Below the pieces are notes generated by a model that worked only from the letters and a program-made list of their open reading frames with translations, was not told the DNA's origin and did no database searches. The position numbers and the translations under genes are program-made. Shown here one piece after another: positions 43,989 to 50,953 of a stretch of DNA of 64,000 nt; within the stretch, counting starts at the first letter, position 1; the number at the start of each line of letters is the position of its first letter. The DNA is taken from positions 1 to 64,000 of the forward strand of contig CAADHA010000081.1 in NCBI GenBank assembly GCA_900696685.1, read 5' to 3'. The DNA comes from an uncultured Planctomycetota bacterium (GTDB taxonomy: Bacteria; Planctomycetota; Phycisphaerae; Phycisphaerales; UBA5793).

Positions 43989-46249
43989 CCTGTCGCCCCC
44001 TGCGCCAGGGTCGGCTGCGCCGGTTCGCCTCGGAGACGTTCGATCATGACTGCGATCATCTGCCCTACGCCGGCGCAGTAACTGTAGTTTTTCTCGATGA
44101 AGTTTCGCTGCGCTGACACAACTGCTCTGCGCCGCGGCTCGTCCGCCAGGTAGCGATCCACGAGGAGCGCCAGGCGCGCGGGCGTATCAAACGCCACATC
44201 GTCGTAGCCGGGAATCAACTCGTACAGACACGTTCGCCCCTCGCACCGCGCCGCGAGGAACCGCGCGACGGGGTCGGCGCCGCGATGATCCACGACGCGC
44301 TGGCGCCGCCTGAGCCAATCGTCGAGCCGACCTTGTTCGTCTGCGTTCAGCATCCGGCGCAAGTCGCTCATCGTTTGCGGCTCCGGGCCGCGACCGGCGG
44401 CCAGGTCCATCAGGGCCTTGAACTCAAGCGTGAGGCGGTCGATCGGGTGCTCGCGAATGAGAAAGAATCCCCCGGCCGCCACGCCGTCGAGCAGGCGCTG
44501 ATGCAGGCAGGAATACGGCACGATCTGCAGATTGATTCTTGAGCGCCGCGTGAGATCCTCCAGAGCCTCGCCATACTCGACGACACCCCGCGCCGCACCG
44601 GCGAACTCCCGATGGGTCTCCCAGCCACGGCCGTAGAGTCCGAAGTTCAATCCGCGGGCTTCCGCCAGGCGCATCACCCACGACAGCGCCTGCTGTCGAT
44701 AGAGTGCGTTGTTGAGCGTACTGAAGAGACGGCGGGCGATGTTCAGAGGCGTCTCCGGATTGTTCCACGCTCCGCCGCGGCGCTGCGACTCCTGGTGAAG
44801 CATCGCCTCAACCTCTGCAACTGCCTCGATGCATCCCCCCCCCTCATAGGCATCGATGATCTGTCTGCACAGCGCGGCGATCAACTCTCCCAGCGCCGTG
44901 CCCCCTCTCGAGAAGTCAGCTGCCAGTTGCTTCGCCAGCGAGCCAGGATCCTCCGATGCGTTGGATACGAATGCGATGTCGTGGAGCACCGCTTCACCCG
45001 AAGAAGGCTCAAATCCGATCGGCCGAGTCCGCTTGGCAAAGGTGATGCACTGGCGCTGGGGATAGCCGTGATCATGCACGTAGACCTGAGGCGCCGAGGT
45101 GAGCACAAAGTCGCGCAGCCCGATGTTCGCCCCCGCCTCGCGGCTGGTCAGGTTCGGCAGATCATCCTGGATCCAGCAGACAAAGGGCAGCGCCGGCGGA
45201 AAGAGGCCGCGATGCTCGTGGCGAAGGTGGTCGATCTGCACGACGAGATCTGGCTGAAAGTCCGCGAGGTGGCGCAGCAGGTTGCGCCGCGAGTTGCGCT
45301 GCCAGTTGCCCGGTTCAATGGGCATCCGCACCGACCAGCCGAGTTCCTCGAACGCTGCAGCAAGATCGCGCGTCGAGTGCTGAAGAACCGTCGAAAAGCG
45401 CGTCGTAAGCAGCAGCACGCGCGGGCGACGCCCACGATGAGGCTCTGCGAATCGTGGGGTGAATCCGGCGTACTTCTTCTCCACCCGCGCCGCCAGCCGC
45501 TTCTCTCCTTCAATCAGCGCCGCGAGCAACTCGCGCAGGTTGGCATCAATTTCCTCGCCGACCATGCTCAGCCGCGCCGGCCGCTCGGGATAGGGCAGGT
45601 AAGGATCGCGATCGAGCGCCGCATGAATCTCCGCGGCCCACTCCGGGCCGACCCACCACTGGAAGCGCCGATCGGCGAACGGCCCGCCCTCCTCCCACCA
45701 CTCATGGATCATCATGGCGCCGAGCAGCACCTCCGGATGCGGCTCGATGATGTGGATGCACTGCTGCTGGCCGAGTTGCAGTTGCGGGGGGTTCGCCGCG
45801 AGGTGCGTGAGGAGATGGCCGTCGCCGATGCCGCACAGCGCCAGGCATCGCCCGGCGCGGATGTCGTCCTCGAAGACCGCCAGTGTGGCGCGAAGCGCCT
45901 CGGCCGGCTCGCCGCCGGGCGAGAGCACGACCGCCTCGCGCGGCGGCCGCGTGTGGACGAGCGTCGCCTCGCCGCGGCGCGACACGGCCGGCCGGCACGA
46001 TCCCAACCCTTTCGAAGCGATCAGCAGGTCATGCAGATTGCGGCGGTGCGACTCGAGCGCGGCAAAGTTCCGCGCCAGGCGCCACTGCATCGCCAGTCCC
46101 GGGCTCTGCGATCGCACAGGCGCCAGCATCCGGGCCGCACGCGTCCATTGCCGAGACTCGAAGTGAAATTGAGCGGCCGCGGCCGCGCTTGCAACCGCGT
46201 CGTGGCCGGTCGCGGGTGACAAGGAAACACTCTCAACGCGCGAACACAT
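43985..46249 (-). CDS. Large glycosyltransferase: Maf/DUF115-like N-terminal region plus CgeB/DUF3880-like domain
   Basis: 754 residues, first gene of the operon. Residues about 90-260 contain LALCGIGDGHLLTHLAANP and IHIIEPHPEVLLGAMM, a pattern like the upstream part of Maf (DUF115) flagellin-glycosylation proteins. From about 275 a GT-B-like region begins RRPRVLLLTTRFSTVLQHSTRDLAAAFEELGW, with FVCWIQDDLPNL, YPQRQCITFA, IAFVSNASEDPG and INLQIVPYSCLHQRLLDGVAAGGFFLIRE, as in DUF3880/CgeB enzymes. A palindromic repeat (45431-45458) is read as residues 264-273 in the linker, and a run of nine G on the coding strand falls at residues 469-472. Confidence 0.85.
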   Translation of the reverse strand: MCSRVESVSLSPATGHDAVASAAAAAQFHFESRQWTRAARMLAPVRSQSPGLAMQWRLARNFAALESHRRNLHDLLIASKGLGSCRPAVSRRGEATLVHTRPPREAVVLSPGGEPAEALRATLAVFEDDIRAGRCLALCGIGDGHLLTHLAANPPQLQLGQQQCIHIIEPHPEVLLGAMMIHEWWEEGGPFADRRFQWWVGPEWAAEIHAALDRDPYLPYPERPARLSMVGEEIDANLRELLAALIEGEKRLAARVEKKYAGFTPRFAEPHRGRRPRVLLLTTRFSTVLQHSTRDLAAAFEELGWSVRMPIEPGNWQRNSRRNLLRHLADFQPDLVVQIDHLRHEHRGLFPPALPFVCWIQDDLPNLTSREAGANIGLRDFVLTSAPQVYVHDHGYPQRQCITFAKRTRPIGFEPSSGEAVLHDIAFVSNASEDPGSLAKQLAADFSRGGTALGELIAALCRQIIDAYEGGGCIEAVAEVEAMLHQESQRRGGAWNNPETPLNIARRLFSTLNNALYRQQALSWVMRLAEARGLNFGLYGRGWETHREFAGAARGVVEYGEALEDLTRRSRINLQIVPYSCLHQRLLDGVAAGGFFLIREHPIDRLTLEFKALMDLAAGRGPEPQTMSDLRRMLNADEQGRLDDWLRRRQRVVDHRGADPVARFLAARCEGRTCLYELIPGYDDVAFDTPARLALLVDRYLADEPRRRAVVSAQRNFIEKNYSYCAGVGQMIAVMIERLRGEPAQPTLAQGATG
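44835..44843 (-). other. Homopolymer tract of nine G on the coding strand
   Basis: Nine C on the + strand within the large glycosyltransferase gene, read as GGG in the peptide YEGGGCI. A change of one base would frameshift the remaining 280 or so residues. Together with the similar tract at 46553-46561 it is one of the two longest G runs I found in the window. Confidence 0.8.
45431..45458. repeat. Palindromic repeat copy inside a glycosyltransferase gene
   Basis: Identical to 37451-37478: CCCACGAT, GAGGCTCTGCGA, ATCGTGGG. Here it is read in a different frame, giving TPRFAEPHRG in the linker between the two domains of the large glycosyltransferase. Confidence 0.88.
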
Positions 46250-46484
46250 TCGCGGCGTTATCGGTCATTCATCTCCGTCGCTACGACTTTTTCCCGGCGC
46301 CACAACGGCAGGACAGGTCCCGGGACCCTCCGAACGCGCTCGACTGAGTATTCGGAGATTCAGGAGGCCTTCCCTGTTGCAATTCTCATGGAAGCGCGGC
46401 ACAATTGGAGGTTGGTCCTGCCCGCCCCGGCGTGGGGTCGGACAGGTGGCCAATCGAATACCCGAATCGAGAGGATAGAAAGCC

Positions 46485-47570
46485 ATGACCAGGTCGATCA
46501 ATCACCGCACCCTCGCGGCCATGCTCGCATCCGCCGCCGGCCTCGCAGTGCTGGGGGGGGGAGGGGCATCCGCGCTTGCACAGACCAGCGAACTCTACCT
46601 GACCAACTGGGACAATGGAGCCACCTTTGTGGTCCAGAACGGCGCTGTCGTTCGCCAGTTCAATCGCTCGAGCAACACGGACGGTCCGGGACTGGTCGTT
46701 CAGAGCACCATCAAGTGCATTGGGCAGGACGGCCTGCAGAGTGGACGTGAGTATGACCTCAACGGCGCACCGCTCTCCGGAACCTACCTCAACCCGCGCT
46801 ATACCAGCCTCTACGACGGCGCGACCAACGGCACGAACAACTGGAGCGTGGCGCACAACGACTTCGGCACCAACTTCGCCGTCGTCCAGGGTGACGCCGA
46901 CTGGCAGAACCTTCAGGTTCTCTTCGTCCCCAACAGGCGCAGCAGCGGCATCACCTACGACGCCAACACCAACACCCTCTGGATCAGCAACAATGTCGGC
47001 GGCAGCGACCGCGTTCAACAGTATGACCTGAGCGGCAACGTGCTCTTCGAATTCAACGTCTCGCTCCAGAGCGGCGGCGGCTACGGCATCGCCTGGGATC
47101 CTGCCGACGACACCCTCTGGCTCACCGGCGCCTTCGGCACGGCGGGGCGCATCTTCCAGTACTCCAAGACCGGCACACCCCTTGCCGACCGGACGATTCC
47201 AGGCCTGGCGAGCAACATCCTCGGCGCCGAGTTTCAGTACGGCGGAACGGCCCGCCTGAACCTGCGCATCACCGGCCCCTGCCCCGGACGCGTCACCGTC
47301 TCGTGGTCGAACGCCACGCCGAGCAGGCCGATGGGCATCGTCTTCTCGAGCAATACGGGCAACTTCGTCATTCCCGGCGGAGTCTGTGCCGGCACCCAGA
47401 CGGGCCTGAGCAGCGCGGGCATCCAACTGGTCTACACCGGCAACACGGGCCCGAACGGCTCGGGACAGGTCAGCAGCAATGCCGGCACCGCCGCCTGCCG
47501 CAAGTATCTCCAGATGTTTGTCGCCGACGGCAGCCCCTGCGCCGCCAGCAACGTCGTGCAGATTCCGTGA
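46485..47570 (+). CDS. Secreted beta-propeller-like protein with Cys-containing SNVV-type module
   Basis: 361 residues. The signal peptide ends near SALAQ and contains a poly-G tract at its end. The body (about 38-255) has repeated W/Y-rich strands with YDANTNTLWISNN and IAWDPADDTLWLTG, suggesting part of a beta-propeller. From residue 264 a module starts CPGRVTVSWSNATP and ends ASNVVQIP, with Cys in CPG, CAGT, AAC and SPC. A similar module is found in the gene at 54036. The gene is divergent from the glycan operon, sharing 235 bases of upstream sequence. An intrinsic terminator follows at 47607-47634. Confidence 0.85.
   Translation: MTRSINHRTLAAMLASAAGLAVLGGGGASALAQTSELYLTNWDNGATFVVQNGAVVRQFNRSSNTDGPGLVVQSTIKCIGQDGLQSGREYDLNGAPLSGTYLNPRYTSLYDGATNGTNNWSVAHNDFGTNFAVVQGDADWQNLQVLFVPNRRSSGITYDANTNTLWISNNVGGSDRVQQYDLSGNVLFEFNVSLQSGGGYGIAWDPADDTLWLTGAFGTAGRIFQYSKTGTPLADRTIPGLASNILGAEFQYGGTARLNLRITGPCPGRVTVSWSNATPSRPMGIVFSSNTGNFVIPGGVCAGTQTGLSSAGIQLVYTGNTGPNGSGQVSSNAGTAACRKYLQMFVADGSPCAASNVVQIP
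46553..46561 (+). other. Homopolymer tract of nine G in a signal-peptide region
   Basis: Nine G followed by A and four more G, coding the Gly run in LGGGGASALAQ. A one-base slip would abolish the protein, making this a candidate phase-switch site. Confidence 0.8.
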
Positions 47571-47606
47571 TCCAGCAACGATGAGTTTCAGATGACGCGA
47601 ACAAAG

Positions 47607-47634
47607 CCCCGGCAGTCCTCTGCCGGGGTTTTTT
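47607..47634 (+). terminator. Intrinsic terminator
   Basis: Hairpin CCCCGGCA (47607-47614), loop GTCCTC, TGCCGGGG (47621-47628), followed directly by six T (47629-47634). It lies 37 bases past the stop of the secreted protein and 52 bases before the next gene, insulating the ABC transporter operon. Confidence 0.93.
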
Positions 47635-47685
47635 GGTGGCGCGGCGCGTTGCCTCCCGCCGCGAACCGGATACAACACTGGCGCG

Positions 47686-48570
47686 ATGCGCAGCGGCCGG
47701 CAGCACAATGCGTGGTGGTATCTCGCATTTCCCCTGACCATCGTCGTGCTCTTCACGGCTCTGCCCTCGATCGCGGGCGTGGCGCTTTCGTTCTTCGAGT
47801 GGTCGGGCGGCGGCTCGCCGCGCTTCGTCGGTCTTGAAAACTACCGCGCCCTTTTCGCCGCCGGCCCGTTCTGGCCGGCGCTGCGCAATACGCTGCTCTT
47901 CGCGCTCATCACCGTGCCGATCACCACCGGCGGGGCCTTCCTCGCCGCCGCAGCCCTCAACGCCGAGTGGTTCTGCGGCCGCACGCTGGTCCGCACGATT
48001 CTCTTCGTGCCGACGATCATCTCCATCGTGGCGATCGGCTTCATCTGGCGCTGGGTGCTCGATCCCTCGCCGGGCGGGCTGCTCAACACGGCCCTCGCCT
48101 CGCTGGGCGTCGATCGCGGCGCTCTGCCCGACTGGCTGGGACGCTCGCCCTGGGCGCTGGCGACGATCATCTTGGTTTCGATCTGGCGCGGGCTGGGCTT
48201 TGCGGTCGTGCTCTACCTTGCGGCGCTGGGCGGCGTATCGCGATCGCTTTACGACGCCGCGGCCGTGGACGGCGCGACGCCCTGGCAGACGCTCCGCCAC
48301 ATTACCTGGCCGAGCGTGCGGCCGATGACCTTCTTCCTGCTCATCACCGGCATGATCGGGGCGCTTCAGGTCTTCGACATCGTCCTGGTGATGATCGGCA
48401 CGAGCGCGCAGGGCTGGGCCGATGTGCTCAACCTCTACCTCTATCGCGAGTTCACCCTCAACCGCCTCGGATACGCCTCGACGATCGGCGTGGTCATTCT
48501 CATCCTGACCATTTTCATCACGGCCTTGCAATGGCGAGCCATGGCGGGCCGGGCGGAGGCTTCGACATGA
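47686..48570 (+). CDS. Sugar ABC transporter permease (MalF/UgpA type)
   Basis: 294 residues with six predicted membrane segments. The EAA loop that docks the ATPase is LYDAAAVDGATPWQTLRHITWPSVRP. N-terminal WWYLAFPLTIVVLFTALPSIAGVALSFFEW and FVGLENYRALF are typical of CUT1 permeases such as UgpA. Forms the membrane channel with the next gene; the end overlaps that gene's start (ATGA). The imported sugar is unknown. Confidence 0.93.
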   Translation: MRSGRQHNAWWYLAFPLTIVVLFTALPSIAGVALSFFEWSGGGSPRFVGLENYRALFAAGPFWPALRNTLLFALITVPITTGGAFLAAAALNAEWFCGRTLVRTILFVPTIISIVAIGFIWRWVLDPSPGGLLNTALASLGVDRGALPDWLGRSPWALATIILVSIWRGLGFAVVLYLAALGGVSRSLYDAAAVDGATPWQTLRHITWPSVRPMTFFLLITGMIGALQVFDIVLVMIGTSAQGWADVLNLYLYREFTLNRLGYASTIGVVILILTIFITALQWRAMAGRAEAST

Positions 48571-49427
48571 TCGAGCGCCGCATCATCCTCCAGCCGTCCC
48601 CGTTGATGCGGTGGAGCATCCACGTCGTGCTTTACGCGCTGGCGTTGACGATGCTCGTGCCCTTTGCGTGGATGATCTCGACTTCGCTCAAGACGCGCGG
48701 CGAGGCGATCAACCCCTCGCCGACGCTGCTGCCAAGCGGCTGGCCGTGGGAGTGGCAATGGGGCAACTATTCGCAGGCGTGGGAGACGGCCAGCCTCGGC
48801 CGCTATTACCTCAACAGTCTCCTCGTCGCCGCGGTCGTCACGGCGCTGGCCGGCGTGCATAATGCGCTGGCCGGCTACGCGCTGTCGAAGATGCGATTCG
48901 CGGGTCGTCGAGCCGCGTTCACGCTGCTGTTGCTCGTGATGATGCTCCCGGCCCAGGTCTCCTTCATCTTCGCCTACGTCATCTGCGGCTGGCTCGGCTA
49001 CGTGGACAACTATCAGGCGCTCATCGTCCCCTTCCTCGCCAGCGCGTTCGGCATTTTCTACATGCGGCAGGCCACCTCGACTGTGCCCGATGACCTCCTC
49101 GACGCGGGGCGCATCGACGGCTTCACAGACTTTGAGATCTTCCTGCACCTCATCGTGCCGTCGATCAGGCCGGCCTTGGCGGCGCTGGCGATCTTCACCT
49201 TCATCGGGTCATGGAACGCCTTCTTCTGGCCGCTCATCGTGATCGACAGCAACGATCTCGCGACGCTGCCGCTGGCGGTCGCGGCCCTTTCGAGCCAGTA
49301 TTACACGGACTCGTGGCCGGTGCAGATGGCCGCGGCGACGATCATTACGCTTCCCCTCATCGTTGTCTTTCTCATTTTCCAGCGAGCCTTCGTGGAAGGC
49401 ATCACGCTGACGGGGATCAAGGCTTGA
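48567..49427 (+). CDS. Sugar ABC transporter permease (MalG/UgpE type)
   Basis: 286 residues from ATG 48567, overlapping the stop of the first permease by four bases. CUT1 MalG-type: TMLVPFAWMISTSLKTRGE, YYLNSLLVAAVVTALAGVHNALAGYALSKMRF, the EAA loop LLDAGRIDGFTDFEIFLHLIVPSIRPALAALAIFTFIGSWNAFFWPLIV. A binding-protein gene starts 2 bases after its stop. No ATPase gene is present in the operon, so a shared MsmX/UgpC-like ATPase encoded elsewhere is likely. Confidence 0.93.
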   Translation: MIERRIILQPSPLMRWSIHVVLYALALTMLVPFAWMISTSLKTRGEAINPSPTLLPSGWPWEWQWGNYSQAWETASLGRYYLNSLLVAAVVTALAGVHNALAGYALSKMRFAGRRAAFTLLLLVMMLPAQVSFIFAYVICGWLGYVDNYQALIVPFLASAFGIFYMRQATSTVPDDLLDAGRIDGFTDFEIFLHLIVPSIRPALAALAIFTFIGSWNAFFWPLIVIDSNDLATLPLAVAALSSQYYTDSWPVQMAAATIITLPLIVVFLIFQRAFVEGITLTGIKA

Positions 49428-49429
49428 AT

Positions 49430-50845
49430 ATGCGCAGCGCCGCGTGGATCATCCTCGCCCTCGCGTTGCTCACCGCTGCGGCGCTCGTGCCGCCGGCGGC
49501 GCTGCCCGTCGGATCGCGGCAACTCACCATGGCCGTGTGGGGCATGCCCTTTGAGGATCAACTCTTCCGCGACGGCTACGCGCGCGGGTTCGAGGAACTC
49601 CATCCTGGCTGGACGGTCCGCTATCAGCGGCACACCCAGATCGTCGAGAAGTACAACGCCTGGCACGTGCAGGGGCGCGGGGCGGATGTCATGCGCCTGG
49701 GCATCGACTACTACCACGCCTTCGTCGACAAGGGCATGCTCACGCCGCTCAACCAGTTCATCCGCGACCCCGAGGTCGGTCTGAGCGAAGCCGAGATCGC
49801 CGACTTCTTTCCCGAAATCTGGGAGCGGCTCGTCGTCGGCGATGAGATTTACGCCCTGCCGGCCGACAACGCGCAGTACGGCCTGTATTACAATCGCGCC
49901 TTGTTTGACAGATGGAACGCTGCACACCCCGAAGCGCGGATCGAGTTTCCGACGAGCGAATGGACGTGGGATGACCTCGCGCGGGCGGCGCGACTGCTGA
50001 CGATCAGGGATGCTCGCGGCCGCACGACGCAGTACGGCATCATGTTCGACCTCTGGGCCTGGCCTTTCATGGCATTTCTGCGCCAGGCCGGCGGATCTCT
50101 CTGGGATGAGGACGCGACGACCACGCTCATCGACTCGCCGCAGGGCGTCGAAGCGCTCGAGTACCTCGTCTCGGTCATCCCCGAGGATGCGCCGATCAAG
50201 GCGATCGGCCTCGCGGAGTCGGCCGCCAGCCCGGCCCAACTCTTCAAGGTCGGCTCGCTGGCGATGATGCTTGACGGCTCATGGCGGGCGCCCAATCTTG
50301 AACTCGACAATCCAGATCTCGATTACGCGGTGGCGCCGCTGCCGCGCGGCCGCAAGCGCGCCGTCGTGAGCGGCAGCGTCCTGTGGGGCATCAGCGCCCA
50401 TAGCGCCAATCCGCGCAAGGCGTGGGAAATGATCAAGTGGATGACCAGCGAGGAGCAGGCGCTGCGCTACTGGGACACATTGCGCGTCGCGCCTCCGGCG
50501 CGGCTGAGCGTGGTTCGGTCCGAGGCGTTTCGATCGACGACCGGCCTCGTCACTCCCGACGGCGTGGTGCGCATTCCGCCATTGCAGCGCGAGCACTATG
50601 CCGACCGGGCGGCGTGGCTCGAATATGCGGTGACGCCACACGGCGAGACGGGCAAGGCGCCGGGCTTCGTCGAGGCCTCACGCTATCAACTCGATCTTCA
50701 GACCGCAATCACCGCGGCGCTCGTCAACGCGGTGCGCGACGGCGTGGAGGCGCAGCAGGCGCTGAGCAAGGCCGCCGACGACGTACACGAAATCATCGAC
50801 CGCGACCGCGCCGCGAAGGGACTGCCTCGCGTTGTGCGCGAGTGA
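49430..50845 (+). CDS. Extracellular sugar-binding protein of the ABC transporter
   Basis: 471 residues from ATG 49430. An N-terminal hydrophobic signal or anchor (AAWIILALALLTAAALVPPAAL) lacks a lipobox Cys. The mature part is a family 1 solute-binding protein: LTMAVWGMPFEDQLFRDGYARGFEELHPGWTVRYQ, DVMRLGIDYYHAF, EIYALPADNAQYGLYYNRALFDRW, PTSEWTWDDLARAARLLT, AMMLDGSWRAPN and VVSGSVLWGISAHSANPRKAWEMIKWM. It probably delivers an oligosaccharide to the permeases; the convergent GH2 gene suggests a beta-linked sugar. Confidence 0.92.
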   Translation: MRSAAWIILALALLTAAALVPPAALPVGSRQLTMAVWGMPFEDQLFRDGYARGFEELHPGWTVRYQRHTQIVEKYNAWHVQGRGADVMRLGIDYYHAFVDKGMLTPLNQFIRDPEVGLSEAEIADFFPEIWERLVVGDEIYALPADNAQYGLYYNRALFDRWNAAHPEARIEFPTSEWTWDDLARAARLLTIRDARGRTTQYGIMFDLWAWPFMAFLRQAGGSLWDEDATTTLIDSPQGVEALEYLVSVIPEDAPIKAIGLAESAASPAQLFKVGSLAMMLDGSWRAPNLELDNPDLDYAVAPLPRGRKRAVVSGSVLWGISAHSANPRKAWEMIKWMTSEEQALRYWDTLRVAPPARLSVVRSEAFRSTTGLVTPDGVVRIPPLQREHYADRAAWLEYAVTPHGETGKAPGFVEASRYQLDLQTAITAALVNAVRDGVEAQQALSKAADDVHEIIDRDRAAKGLPRVVRE

Positions 50846-50953
50846 GGTCTCACGACGGCCGGGCCGAAGCGCCAGCGAGGGAAGGCCTGCCCATGGCGGT
50901 GTGGGCATCGATCCTCGCTGGCGCGTCGGACTGGTGTCGCTTCTCGTGGACGT

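Noticed and set aside
46250-46484. A possible small gene in the divergent region before the secreted protein
   Set aside because: The short frames there have no ribosome-binding site or recognisable product; it is more likely the shared promoter region.
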